DNA from: Sialis fuliginosa
Lineage: Eukaryota; Arthropoda; Insecta; Megaloptera; Sialidae
Length of the DNA: 64,000 nt
Reading direction: 5' to 3'
Assembly: GCA_961205875.1 (NCBI GenBank)
Contig: OY540819.1
Location: 7,938,501-8,002,500 of the forward strand
Numbering within the stretch: position 1 is the stretch's first letter; every line of letters begins with the position of its first letter. A program made the translations under genes and the position numbers. A model generated the notes under the pieces. The model was not told where the DNA came from. It did no database searches and saw only the letters and a program-made list of their open reading frames with translations. Positions 43,681 through 55,884 of the stretch are shown in pieces.

Positions 43681-45165
43681 TATCTTCGATATGGAGCAAA
43701 AATAAATGTGTTCTTGACAAATTTTATTTTATAAACAATATGCAATTACGTAACACTATCACCAGTTGAGAGCGCCTCTAGCTACAGGCGATCCGGCTAG
43801 CAATAAACCGGAGCAACGTGAAAGGGTTCTAACAATAACAAACACTCCACAAAAACAATTATACGACTTTAAGAGCCAACCTCCAGCGAGAGTCTAATGT
43901 AAACAGTGACCTGACCTAATCCTGGAGCCCAGCCCGCCCACAAGGACATCGGGGCTAATTGTTCCATTCATATATTGTCGATATTAATAACCACATGTCA
44001 AATATTAGTTCGTTATAATTATTTCGACATTGGGAATTGATTTTTCGAATCAAAAATTTAAGTGATATACGTTACACATTTATTTTAATGTAATAATTCA
44101 TTGATATAGGTAGTTTTTAATAACTTCTCGAATTCAAAATAAATGTCATTTAAATAATAAAAATCATATAAGAAATATAAGCAATTTTTTATTTTCAATT
44201 TATATTTTTTTGTAATGTCGAACTAATAATATAATAAATTAGTACAGCTTTAAAAATTAGATTTTTTTTTAACAAATATTCTTATTTTTGTTTGTATAAT
44301 TATATTATTTTATTTTTTATATTTTATTATTTTCTGATTTTCACAGAAGTACATTATATTGTTAAAATTATCTCTTGTTTTAATACTAAATATGTATTCA
44401 ACTAAAAAAAAAACAGACCAAAAATTAATACGCAATATAATAGTGATTCTAAACCCAAATTACTATAATTAATGTTATTATATTATTATTAATATTTTTG
44501 ACGTATGGAACATTAACATTTTTAACAAACTATACCTCAGTACATTGTAATCATAATATGTTCTAAAAAGTGTTATTTGAAGTATTGGAATTATTATTTA
44601 CCTTTATTTTAATTAATTTTCTGTACCAATATGTTATTTTCTTATACTTATGTAATACTAATTTTCATAGAATGCTATTTATACGATTTTATAAATTAAA
44701 GTTTATTTTTTGACTATTTAAAAAATAAATATCTAACAAGAATTTACACAAATGTTACACCTTATATTTTTTTTCTTCACAAATTTGTTGTCTACACCTT
44801 ATATAAAAAAAATTAAAATTTTATTCTCAGCAACTTTTATACAGGACATTTGTCTCGATTATCAGTTTTAAGAGATCAAAAATTCATTTAAACATATTTT
44901 TTTTTATTAAACCCACTTAGTTTTCAGATTCACGGATACTTTTCAGTAATTTATATAGACACGTTGAAAGAAATTTTGAAATAAAGTTGTAAATCAAATA
45001 TCTTTATTTGTCTTGAAGTTATTCAATAAAAACTAAATTAAACTTCAAACGACTGTAATTTTTTTCCACAAGTCCTATAGATGGGGACTTTTGTGTACAG
45101 GCGTAGTATTATGGGTACTATGTGGGAACCAAATTTCATCGCACTCTGAATTTGTTCTATTACTA
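43681..45165. other. Mostly unassigned tract
   Basis: 43760-43960 is GC-richer unique sequence (GAGCGCCTCTAGCTACAGGC, GGAGCCCAGCCCGCCCACAA). The rest to 45165 is very AT-rich and empty of recognisable features. Confidence 0.35.
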
Positions 45166-46219
45166 CACTCATCCAAACAATTAAAGGAACAAGAATTTAA
45201 ACATTTTTTTTAGGTGTTTTTTGAAGTGCTGTATCTTTGTGAAAAATAGTCGTATCGAAATAAAACAAAAAGCATTTTAAAGCATCAAGTTACTAATTTT
45301 GAGATTTTTTAGCATAATTTTTTTTGAGTTACGGTTATTGCGCAATCAAAAGAAATAGTGGGACACAAAAATTTTCCAATTTTTTAAATTTTTTTTAAGG
45401 GTCCTCGGGCTTGGGAATTTTTTTTTCAGTTAAACCAATGCATTGGTCAGTTAACTTGTTTATTCAGCTTTAATTTGCTTTTTTTTTGGTCTTTTTTTTC
45501 GCCGAGATATCTGCCTTTAAATGAAAAATGATTCTTTTGTCTTCGATCTTCAATATATCAGCAACTAATGATTAAACAGTAAATTTAAGGGCAGTTTTAA
45601 GAACTTGAATAAATTTCCTACAAGACCCTTTCATGACTTTATTAGAAAAAAAATTTTTTTTACCCTCACCATTAGTGTGAAAAAGTACAAAAAAATGACC
45701 TTTTATGTTCTTTTAGTAAATCTATCGCTTCTTTACAAATATTGATCGGAAGATTAATGTTGCCAGGTGATTTTACAGCTTAATGTACCTCCAACAGCCC
45801 TGTAAATTTTTAAATTGATCCATCGAACCGTTTTTCCGAACCGACTGATCAAATTTTGCTTGCGTATTAATTCGATTCCAGCATGCGAGACAAAATTATT
45901 TTACAAGCAAATTAAAGCTGAATAAACGAGTTAACTGACCAATGCATTGGTTTAACTGAAAAAAAATTTCCCAAGCCCAAAGACCCTTAAAAAAAATTTA
46001 AAAAATTGGAAAATTTTTGTGTCCCACTATTTCTTTTGATTGCGCGATAACCGTAACTCAAAAAAAATTATGCTAAAAAATCTCAAAACTAGAAACTTGA
46101 CGCTTTAAAATGCTTTTTGTTTTATTTCGATACGACCATTTTTCACAAAGATACAGCACTTCAAAAAACACCCCAAAAAAATGTTTAAATTCTTGTTCCT
46201 TTAATTGTTTGGATGAGTG
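45166..46219. mobile_element. 1.05-kb foldback element with about 315-bp arms
   Basis: CACTCATCCAAACAATTAAA starts an arm of over 300 bp (via GTGCTGTATCTTTGTGAAAA, TAGTGGGACACAAAAATTTT, CCAATGCATTGGTCAGTTAA) whose near-perfect inverse occupies 45900-46219. TA flanks both ends (45164-45165, 46220-46221). The 410-bp centre has no transposase frame. It contains the palindrome CCAATGCATTGG in each arm. Tc1/mariner affinity is inferred from the TA. Confidence 0.9.
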
Positions 46220-46221
46220 TA

Positions 46222-47639
46222 TTTGCCTGTACTATTAATTTTTTTATAAATTTTGGTTAAAAATTCAGTTAATAAATCGCACTCTTATTAAATCATAGCT
46301 TAATTCACTAAATACAATTGTTCCTTAATACACCTCTGTCCATGTCACACTCTAGCACTGACCCAATGCGGGTGGTCCAAAGTAGCCTTATGCTGCATTT
46401 TTCCTAGGATTATCCCGAAAAGTAAATAGAGTTTTTGTACAGCAAACAATATGTGCGCGCACATCGCGAAATAGAGCGTACCGCATTGCATTGTGGTAAC
46501 CGATTCAGTGCAAATTAAGCGTGCAGGTTGTACAATACATTAGTTCTGCGGTAGTTGTTACTTTTATTGCGTAATGGATGTTTTTGTTGTGATTTTTCAG
46601 ATCGATAAGGTGTTCTTTTCATCTCTATATGATACGGTATAGGGTACGTTAAGAGGTTTAAAATTCCGTTTATTGTTGCATTTTTGTATTGTTGAATTGT
46701 AATTATAAATAGTACTTTATATATATATAGTTTTTATTGTTAAACATGTGTTCATATGTATTACTATATTGCATATTATAAGTAGGCGATGATTTAGCCA
46801 TTCTTCAAAATGTATTTTTACATTTTATCTACATACTAATTTTGAATTATATTCGAAAAAAGCAACAAGTGCTAATATTTTCGTTTTTTCAGATTTTTCT
46901 CACGAGATATAGACAAGAAACAAAACAAAATTAGTAAACGAAGATTTTAAAAACAAAAAAAGTTTACATATTAATATTCCTTGAATTGTCAGATTTCTTT
47001 TCATATACACCCCACTCACCAGTTTTCAATAAAAAAAATCAGTAGCTCATTTACCTCCCCTTTAAAAGCCCCAAAAACTTAAAATATTGTTTTTATAAGT
47101 CAGGTCTATTATTGGTCCACAATTCAATACAATTATGCTAAATCTCAGTTTTTGAAGTTAAATGGTTCAATAACTAGAAGGTTGTGACAGACAGACAAAT
47201 GTGTTGATTCCATAAGTGTTCTATTTATCCGATTTTGGAATGGAAAAATAAAGAAATTATTCTTGTTTTTTATTTTTTATTATAAAAAAGTTCGTTTCTA
47301 ACCAAAATGGTTACAAAACACGAATTGGTAATAAAAATAACTTTTTTGAAACGACAAAATATCGACTCTAAGGTAGAGCTAGAATCTATGATAATAGGAG
47401 CTATCATTTTTGTTTATTAATCAAACTGAGTATTCTCGAGAAAAAGTTATCTTTTTGAGAAATCAGAAATGTTGACAATAGATAAACACATAACTAAAAT
47501 AATGTTAAATATATTGAATAATATACGTTTTGTATTTTGCAAAGTATTATACTTCACTAATCAAGTACCCTAGTACCAAAATTATCAAATCTACATAATT
47601 ATAAAATTAATCTAAATTGAGACCCGTATTTGTCACCTC
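46222..47639. other. Mostly unassigned tract
   Basis: 46370-46600 is GC-richer. After GCGTAATGG at 46570 a 22-codon ATG frame runs (MDVFVVIFQIDK...), too short to call. GACAGACAGACAAATG at 47189 marks a decayed (ACAG)-type repeat end. Confidence 0.3.
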
Positions 47640-47900
47640 CCTTCTATTCACTAGTGTACATGTGCAGAATCCGAGCCCGTGTGACGACACTGCACAAAGG
47701 GTAGGTACCGGAAATAAAACCATTTGCATATCAAACGTGGAACTGCGGAATAGATCCATTGTGATGCTGATTGGTGAACCGCTATCGAGTGCACGCAGGC
47801 GAGGCGCTGTTGCGCCGATCTTGTATTGTTTGAGAAACTCGACTTACAAATGTGCACAGTGGCGGCGGTGCATCTACGAGAAAAATCCAGTGGCGGAGAG
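47640..47900. other. GC-richer islet, possible promoter or exon
   Basis: About 50% GC, not repeated in the window. It has a perfect octamer ATTTGCAT at 47722-47729, an inverted CCAAT box (ATTGG) at 47770 and a palindromic GAGGCGCTGTTGCGCC. A 104-codon plus frame spans it but starts with TTG, and a minus frame is also open, so coding is not supported by frame alone. Confidence 0.25.
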
Positions 47901-47949
47901 AAGCTTGAATAAAATATCTACTGATAAATAACCTCTGAATTTACAAGTA

Positions 47950-48629
47950 CAGTCGGGACTCATTTATTTTAAACCTTCTGAATCATATGACTCGCGTTTA
48001 TTTCAAGTCGAGAGGGGCTCACACCAAGTTATGTGTAGATCCTTGACCAATCAGCGTTGGCGCGGGAATTGACATCACCACGAAGATGTATTCAAATGTT
48101 ATAAATGTATAATAGAATATCAAATACAAGAAATCCTTTATTTATTCTTGCTTCGTATTTTTTGATATTTTAACAACATATACAATCAAAGAAGTACAAT
48201 TTCGACATTGCAAAATCATGAAAAAGCTATCACAAACAATTTTGTCTATTCGGGAAGTGTCATTTTTACTATTCTTAAGTTGGCAATACATTTGAATACG
48301 TCTTCGTGGTGACTTGAAATCCCGCCCCAACGCTGATTGGTCAAGGAGCTATAGAGACTATGTATGTAAACCTTGGTATTTAATATTTATCGTTAATAGT
48401 TAATCGTGATAGTGAAATAATTTTACTTTACTTTTAATTTCGAATATGAGCAAGGTGACGAGTGACGACGGTGATAAGTGTCTCTAATTAATTCTACAAA
48501 AATTTCAAAAATATGTTCGTTTACGCCATGACTCGAGAATGGTGGGAGGTGAAGGAGGAGAAAAAATTTACAATAAACGAACGTCGGCATTTACGATAAA
48601 CGAGAGTTACAATAAACGAGTCCCGACAG
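47950..48629 (-). mobile_element. pogo-like MITE, copy 2 (inverted)
   Basis: CAGTCGGGACTCATTTATTT to AATAAACGAGTCCCGACAG, TA on both sides (47948, 48630). It is the reverse complement of 22494-23191 with a few changes, including the internal inverted CCAATCAGCGTTGGCGCGGG arms. About 18 bp shorter. Confidence 0.8.
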
Positions 48630-48656
48630 TACTTACGATTCAATAAATAAAAGGTA

Positions 48657-49481
48657 AGGTACTGGCACCAGTTATGGCCGCTATAAGAGTCAGGTTTAGT
48701 GTTTTTGTGATTGACGGGCTTCTTTTTTGTAATAGATATGATGCCTAATTTTTAAAAACTATTTTATGATGACCTTACGTCTCTTATTTCCAAAAAAATG
48801 CTTATTTCTGCAGAAAATAAAGGTTTAATCACAAAAATTGACCCTTTTTAAACTAATTTTGAATTTAACGCCAAAACGCTCGCAGGTGTCATGGCGCATT
48901 TTTGACGTCATGACTATGTAAACACTCCTTGTCAACTATAATAAATTCTTGTTCCATCGTTAATGTTTCTCGGTTTTACTTTTGGTAACACAAAACTGAG
49001 CAAATTGATAATTTTAAACCACAGAATAATTTATAAACAGTGCAGGTACTAATGAAACAAAAATGACATTTACGTAGCCGTGACTTCATCCACTCTGACT
49101 GGTGTTTTATCAAACATGGCGGATTGCTGTATTTTGCGTTTTTATTTTAACAAAAATCATATTAATCTCGCTTTTAATATAAACATAAATACATTTTTTA
49201 GAATCTTTTTAACTTATTTCATTATTTAAAATCATAATTTCAGTGCCTATTCTCATGAACTCATGGTACTAATAAAACAAGTAACTCTTTATTTAATCAA
49301 TTTAATTACCAAAGTGCGCAAATATAGTTTTTTTTTTTAATTATAGCCTTTTATTTTGTTTGTTTTTTCTCCAGTATTGAGCATACGTAGTGATGGACAC
49401 TTGCTAATGATTACAAAATGATAAGTACTACAACACAAAAGATACAAGAGAAAGAATCGTCAAATTTGAAACAATGTAATG
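48657..49481 (+). mobile_element. TA-flanked MITE family (GTACTGGCACCAG), copy with a different insertion
   Basis: AGGTACTGGCACCAGTTATG starts right after TA. Homology stops near 48733 and resumes near 49251 (TCTCATGAACTCATGGTACT). The 515-bp intervening sequence (with TTTTTGACGTCATGACTATG) is foreign. At 49266 the TACTAATAAAACAAG site lacks the hAT MITE found at 7073. The right end is missing after CAAATTTGAAACAATG. Confidence 0.75.
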
Positions 49482-49489
49482 TGTTTGTG

Positions 49490-51000
49490 TTATTGTATAT
49501 TTTTTGCATTTCTTGCCTCCAAAAAATATTATTATTTATTAAATTCGAGTACGTAGCAGACTTGACCGGGAGTATATAATATTAAATAAATTTAACTTCT
49601 TCTTTATTTATACATGTTACTTTTTTCTTGTTGGCACTTCGATTCCATAACCTAATTAGGGTGCAAGGTTATTGCTTCGTTAATATTTAATTTTATATTG
49701 AAAATATGTACCTTTATTAATTAATTATCGTAAAATATGTATGCTAACGCTACAATGTGCATGCATTATACAAGCTTTTGCTTTACAAGCAAGAACGCCT
49801 TGAAGCGGTTATACACGTATACATTTTCAATGTTATTAATTAATAAAGGTACATTTCTTACCAGTCTGTTGTGCTACGTGCTTTTCGTATACTATATTAT
49901 TATAGTCGATTACGCCTAGAGAAGGCATCTTATAATTTAGGGAAGATTGAACCTTTTTAAGCCCATGAAGTCGGCGCCAGTGAAAATAAGAAAAAAAATA
50001 TAACATGTATACTTACCTCGCCGTATTTTCCTCTGAATACATTATTGAATGAGAAACAATCTACATATACATATGTTTCATATACATATATTTCGCCGAT
50101 TTTTAGTTTTCTTTATAAACAAATACGGAAGAAAAATAATACTCCTACTACTTTATCGTTTGGATTGAAACGTATCTCTGCGGTTTTTACATTTGGTAAA
50201 TGTCACCGATACAAGAATGTACTATTTTTTTAATATTTATATAAATTATTGTTTTAAAATTGAATGATATAATGATGATATACAAAACATATACATAAAT
50301 AAACATAATTTTAATATCTAAACTTACCTACTTACTGTCATATTCTTTTCTTATATTATTAATTAAAGGTTCGTCATTATTGCGCAGTATTTCATAAAAT
50401 TAAATAATAATTTAAAAAAATGTAAACATACGTTTAGGTATATGAAGTAGCCAGTCGGCTGAATTTTTGTATAAACCTTTATTTAGACTTTATAAATAAG
50501 GTGCCAAAATTCCCCATTGATCCCTTGTACGCATAATTTTCAACAGCCTATAAGTGCTTACAATTAGTTTAAGTAAATATTTTTGCTCCTATATAGATTT
50601 TGCGATAATGAAGGTCATATTTATTAAAAAATGCAATCAAACAGTTGCAGTTACGATTTAATACCAAGAGATTGAATTTGTAGAGGGTAAAATTATCTTT
50701 AAAACAAATATTTTTGTTTTATTCGGCGATTAACAGATTATGAAAAAATTAACATGCAAAACAAGCAATAAAATACAATATTATTATTATTATTATTTTT
50801 AGTTTTTATTCCGGGGGCCTACAGCCTTGAATTTTTGATATTTTATTAAGAGCATCATTTGCTATCGATTGGCGCTAAAATAATCGAAGCGAATATTAAT
50901 TCCATTTAAAAATCAAATTTGATTGGTTTAATAGCAGAATTTATTATTATATTTGCCGATTGGTTTGAAATTTTTCTCACTTATTCTATACATAATTGTC
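49490..51000. other. Unassigned AT-rich tract
   Basis: Nothing recognised. The near-identical strings ATTAATTAATAAAGGTACAT (49830 area) and its inverse at 49705-49725 form a short loop. Frames at 49737 and 50045 are unsupported. Confidence 0.4.
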
Positions 51001-51150
51001 CTCCGGATGAACGAAGGATTTTTTTTTGACGATTATTATTTTTTTATAGCCGAAAATGCGAGTGAAATTTTAGTCGAATAAAGAATTTTGACTTTCAATA
51101 TCCGCCATTTTGTGAAAATTCAAAAATTTTCAAATCTCGTTCATCCGGAG
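51001..51150. mobile_element. Short TIR element (CTCCGGATGAACGA ends)
   Basis: CTCCGGATGAACGA and its perfect 14-bp inverse border 150 bp. Flanking duplication is not clear. Not seen elsewhere in the window. Confidence 0.65.
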
Positions 51151-51418
51151 CATTATGTCATTAGCTAATAATCCCTTATGTTTTTTTTATTTCAGATGAT
51201 CTAGTATCGAGCAGCAGTGATCACGGCAAAACACTTTTTTTTAACCCCTCCCAAATTTGCTGTATCCCATTTATTTTTTAATATTTTGCCATAAAAAAAT
51301 TACAATGTTACATATCTTTCATATGGAAAAACATTTGTTATTAATTATTTTAATGCGTGGCCAAAAAAAATCCTAAAAAAGAGCTTTTTTTGGAAATCCC
51401 AACTGGGTCTGCCCCCTT

Positions 51419-51478
51419 AAGAAAATATTGTTTTCGTTATATATAAAACAAGATTTTCTTGGCTCAAGTCACTTTTGA
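51419..51478 (-). repeat. Single arm of the 27721-type MITE
   Basis: AAGAAAATATTGTTTTCGTT, TATATATAAAACAAGATTTTC and TTGGCTCAAGTCACTTTTG match, in inverse, the left arm at 27735-27790. The other arm and the TA-flanked tip are absent. Confidence 0.75.
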
Positions 51479-51479
51479 A

Positions 51480-52031
51480 ATGAAGCACTGTGCAATCACT
51501 TATTGATAGAATTATGTTTCCATAAAAATTGAAAATTTCGAATCGAAAATTTAGGCATTTTCTTTTGCAGTGGAAACAAGTGAATATCTCTAGAACTATA
51601 TTCTGCCATTTATCTAGACCGCAATAACAAACATTTGAAGCAGCACTGCAGCACAACGCGGAAGATAACACAAACATTGGGAATACGGAATGACAGCGAT
51701 TCCTGTGTTTATACATGTATAATTTGTTGACGTGTCTTTCCTGGCATGATGGATGTGAGGAACGATGCTAACTTGTCACGCAGAACCTCGGGATAACAAA
51801 TTACCGTCGCAGCACATATCTGGAACATGTGGCCGGAGAGATAGATCTCTCCTATTGCCGCTACAGTTACTGTTGTTATTTTGTTCTTTGTTTGGTATTT
51901 TGTGGGAATTGATACTGTTTTTGAAAATGTGTTTTTAGTCTGTTGGTTTATTTGAGGGTAATATAAATACTCGAAATAATGTTGCTATCTCACAATAAAT
52001 TATGTCTTCTTACATTAATTGAAATAAATTA
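51480..52031. other. Unassigned tract
   Basis: 51600-51880 is GC-richer (GTCACGCAGAACCTCGGGAT, ACATGTGGCCGGAGAGATAG). A 99-codon minus frame (51417-51716) begins in the MITE arm and is not called. Confidence 0.3.
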
Positions 52032-52173
52032 CAGTGGAACCCCACTTGTACGTTTTTATTTCGTTTAGGTCTCGGTATTCTTTGATAAGACTCCATGTTA
52101 AAATATTTCGTTAGTACGTGTGCCCCCCCCCCCCCCATAGTCCCTTCAAAAACGTACTAACGAAGTTCTACTA
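52032..52173. mobile_element. pogo/Tc1-like MITE (CAGTGGAACCCC ends)
   Basis: CAGTGGAACCCCACTTGTAC and the inverse of the right end (TAGTAGAACTTCGTTAGTAC) are related TIRs running on into GTTTTT, with TA outside both. GTGGAACC-type starts are common in pogo/Tigger relatives. A C-run sits near the right end. 142 bp. Confidence 0.7.
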
Positions 52174-52689
52174 TACTCACAAATATTTAGATTTTTGCAT
52201 GAAAATAACTTTTAAAATAAATATATATGTAGGGCTTCACGCAAGATGAGACTTTTAAATATTTTCAATAATTTCATTAATATCAATAATTCATTAATTG
52301 TCTTGTTTTTTTTCTAAAAGATGTATTTTTGCATTTATTCTTAAGAAATTTGGAAATATAACGATTCTTACATATTGTAATCCTGATTTATAAATAAAAA
52401 ACAATATTTCAACAACATAACACGTTTTGAGTGTCCCTAAAAGTTACAAACATTAAATTAAAAACTCTTATTTTTTGAATTGGTTCGTAAAAATAATAAT
52501 ATAACAATTAATTAAAATAAGCAACGCATTTTAATAAAGATAAAATTGTCGAACATCAACCATTCTTTTTTCCAAAGCTTACTTCGAGTTGAATTTAAAT
52601 ATTGTACTCGAGTGATTTTGTTAATTTTGGTTTAATATTTTACTTTTTCATGGCAATTGTGATTTTTATATAATAATAAATAAAACACG

Positions 52690-52860
52690 ATATATCTTTC
52701 TTATGCACGATTTTATCAATAACTACTGAACGGACTTTACTCCGGTTTTCACTAATGGATAGCGTGTTCCACGAAGAGAATTTAGGTGTGTAATTTGTGG
52801 ATATTAACCCGGGTAACACCGGGTTTAATGCGCTAACATTTCTATATAATAAAACAACCC
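52690..52860 (+). repeat. Relic with CCCGGGTAACACCGGGT end
   Basis: ATAACTACTGAACGGACTTTAC, CGGTTTTCACTAATGGATAG and AACCCGGGTAACACCGGGTT resemble a widespread arthropod dispersed-repeat end. A second decayed copy is at 53975-54030 (ATATCCGGGTAATACCTGGT then AATGCGCTA in both). Confidence 0.5.
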
Positions 52861-53402
52861 ACGCGAGTAATTAATCATGTCATTTCTGTTATAATTTTGC
52901 ACTAGTGTGTTTTATTTTTTTTCTATACAAATAATCAAATTTTACATTATCAACACCACCATTTTTCACACCTGATGAATAATAATGTACCTAATACATT
53001 TTTATTTATACAATAAGTAAAGCAGCATTAATCTTGGAGCAGAAGACAGATTCATTTTTCTAATAGGAATTTCTGAAACATTAACAACCCTAACAAGCAG
53101 GAATGAGTCGTCTGTCACGATATACAAAACGCCTATAACATCTGCATTAATCATCTAGGAGGCTGTGAACGTTAATTAACAGGGTGATAAGTAACAGCAC
53201 GTGTGAGCGGAAAACAATCTATAACACTGCGATGTTGTTGTTTCAATGCACAATCTGTTTCAGATTAGAAAATGGTCCGCAGAAAATATAGATTTTGTTA
53301 TAAAAAATGAAAAATAACTATAGCCGTTTGAAAGTAAATTCTGCTTTTTGTAGTACTGTCTTTTTACATGTCCTCTTAAGAATAATTGCTATGACTGGTG
53401 GT

Positions 53403-53677
53403 CAGGGGTTATTTTAAGAAAATTTTTCAACTTATTTTTTTGCTCTACACTTACACTTTTTTATACTTTTCTTTCTACTTGCAATTTTTCAGCTACACAA
53501 ATTAGCTTTTACAACTGTTCTTACAAATTATAGTGACCTTTTTTGCACACACTTACACTTTTTTATATTTTTCTTTCTATTTGCAATTTTTCAACTACAC
53601 AAATTTTTTTTTACAACTGCAGTTTTCATGTTTGGAACTGCAGAAACAAGCTACAACTACATACTAAAATAACCCCT
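53403..53677. mobile_element. hAT-like MITE (CAGGGGTTATTTTA ends)
   Basis: CAGGGGTTATTTTA and the inverse of TAAAATAACCCCT lie between direct repeats ACTGGTGGT (53394-53402, 53678-53686). The final G of the right end appears lost, which would make this an 8- or 9-bp duplication. The interior contains a tandem duplication. Confidence 0.75.
53448..53622 (+). repeat. Two-copy tandem duplication, period about 102 bp
   Basis: CACTTACACTTTTTTATACTT...TTGCAATTTTTCAGCTACAC at 53448-53520 is repeated at 53550-53622 with small changes, inside the 53403 element. Confidence 0.8.
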
Positions 53678-53693
53678 ACTGGTGGTAATCTTA

Positions 53694-53817
53694 TGCCCTG
53701 TTTAGACCAAAGAAAACAAAACAGCAACACATCGTATTTAAAAATGCATAGGGTTTATTACACTTTTGTCAAAAAGACACGATGTTGCTGTTTTGTTTTT
53801 TCGGTCTAAACATGGCA
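53694..53817. mobile_element. PIF/Harbinger-like MITE (TGCCCTGTTTAGACC ends)
   Basis: TGCCCTGTTTAGACC and the inverse of GGTCTAAACATGGCA (14 of 15) are flanked by TTA (53691-53693, 53818-53820). Arms continue with AAACAAAACAGCAACA. 124 bp. It starts only 7 bp after the target repeat of the 53403 element. Confidence 0.85.
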
Positions 53818-53829
53818 TTACAATTCAAT

Positions 53830-54519
53830 GACACAATATACAGGAGGCAAATTAGGCAAATGCCAAGGAAGGGCGGAGGGGGATGAATAGATGGTTATCT
53901 GGTTTTTTTTTATGAAATCCTCAGTAGGTGTGCAAAAGTAAAAAAAAAACAATTCGCGGTGAATCGTGTGTTGTGGGAATGTTGGGTATGGGTATATCCG
54001 GGTAATACCTGGTCCAATGCGCTAGATACTAACTAAAATGATGATTACACTTTCAATTTTACATAAATAAAGTTAAATAAGAATTATTTAATCATATTTA
54101 TATAACAAATTTAAAACTAGTAAAAATTGGATATCTATAAAAAAATCTCCGGATTTGTATTCTTTGAAACAATACACGGCGTGAAACAAAACACAAAGTC
54201 TGTTTAATAAATTCCTAGGGACTGCGGTGAAGGAGTGTTTTAGCGCACAAACCACTTAGTCACAATTTATTATATTTGTGCCGAGGTCTGTCGCTGTATT
54301 TGAGTTGCAATTTGCTGCGTGTTTAATTTGGCATTCGCGCCTGTTTATACTGAAAACATAAGCCAATGCACAGATGGGGCAGAGTCCGTCACACCGATGG
54401 AGCACTTTACATTGTCACTAGCAGGGCCGTAATTAATCATTTTTATAAAAGAATTTCTGGAACTTTTATCTCTTACAAAAATTGCATTATTTTTTTTGTG
54501 TGTAATTTTCAACGATAGG
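53830..54519. other. Unassigned tract
   Basis: Includes the decayed CCGGGTAATACC relic (53975-54030) and a GC-richer stretch at 54215-54420. At 54422 CAGGGCCGTAATTAATC is a hAT-type end without a verified partner. Confidence 0.35.
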
Positions 54520-55365
54520 TTATGTATATGTTACCGGCAATGTATGAAATACGGCATTCTATAGAATTCCTAAGTATTCTATAGAATGCCTAAAATCACC
54601 AGGCAATGTATGAAATGAATTTAATTATATACATTTCCTAGGCATTCTATAGAATACCTAATTGATAGCCGGCAATGTATGAAATATAAACATAAATAGG
54701 GTGAATCGATCAATTTTGGTCCAGGTACAGATGTTGCCTTACTTTATGTTATAATATACTGATGCAATAAATATACAATAAAAAAATCTTGGTTCATTCT
54801 CGATAGCTGTAGGTAGGTTTCTAGATTATATTTCAATATTGTCGGTACAATACTGAATTATTTATCAAAATAAACATTTTATATTTACGCGTTATAGGTA
54901 TAATAGAAAAATGTATGTACTATGTATATTGTTTCTGTGAATTTGTTATTTTTACAATAAGGGTCTTAAATCTTACTTAATACACGTCTGGACTAATATG
55001 ATTATTTTATTTTATTTATTATAATAAATATCAAATGTTATACTATTGTTTATGTGGTTTTGTTATTTTAACAATGAAAGACCTAAATCTTACATAATAT
55101 GAATTTGGACTTTTTAAAATTAATTAAATAATACCTATCTGCTTTATTAATATCATTTTGTCTTTTATTTCATACATTTCCTAATATTATCTTGGCATTC
55201 TATAGAATTCCTAGGGATTCTATATAATGCCTAGGCAAAGTATATAATAAATTTCTATTAAACAAATATTTCATACTTTACCTGAAATCGTCAGGCATTG
55301 TATAGAATTCCTAGGAATTCTATAGAATGCCTGAATTACATACATTGCCGGTAACATATACATAA
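54520..55365. mobile_element. Palindrome-rich TIR element
   Basis: A perfect 27-bp inverted repeat (TTATGTATATGTTACCGGCA then ATGTATG) ends it. Inside are four palindromic modules of the type GGCATTCTATAGAATTCC-TAGGAATTC...GAATGCC (54554-54594, 54645-54662 partial, 55194-55232, 55293-55332). Three CCGGCAATGTATGAAAT-type repeats lie on the left side. No coding frame. Target duplication not resolved. Confidence 0.8.
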
Positions 55366-55884
55366 AATTTTTGGACGGCGTGGAAAATCCCTGAATTATG
55401 AATCTGCCCTTAGTTTATTTTGATGATCATGAATTTCCATGAAAATTAACAGCAAAATTATTTACTAAACTTACTGTCAATAACGAGTAAAGAAATAATC
55501 ATCCAACAAGAAATTTTGAGAACTTTTAACTCGGAAAGAAATTTTAAAAAATTTGTTTGAAGATTTTTTTCAATTAACATTTTGATTTCCCCTTTTTTCC
55601 TCGATATTCTTAATTTTATCGAAATTTTATATATTTTTTTGCGGTCGTCAAACAATTAAAATTTTTCCTAGAATAAGGGCTGCATGTCGATACGACAGAC
55701 CTTACTCGCTATCGTTTACTTGTCAACAAAAATGGCTTAAATTTAGAGGAGACGATATCACTTGACTTTTAATGAGATAAGACTGAGACAACAACAACTA
55801 ATCGAAAGTCTCACTCTCATTTAGTAATAAAGATACTAATTCTTGGCTTCTAGATGCAAGATACAACTTTTCTATGTGCATATA
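55366..55884. other. Unassigned AT-rich tract
   Basis: Nothing recognised; a 65-codon minus frame at 55458 is Lys/Ile-rich and unsupported. Confidence 0.4.

Noticed and set aside
47617-47931. 104-codon frame, the longest in the window
   Set aside because: Starts with TTG, an opposite-strand frame is also open, and no domain or signal is visible. Described as a GC-rich islet instead.
51417-51716. 99-codon minus-strand frame sharing a tail with frames at 27674-28175
   Set aside because: The shared tail is the arm of the 27721-type MITE, not a protein domain.
54422-55409. CAGGGCCGTAATTAATC and a TCTGCCCTTAG right end as a hAT host around the 54520 element
   Set aside because: The TIRs match poorly and no 8-bp duplication is present.
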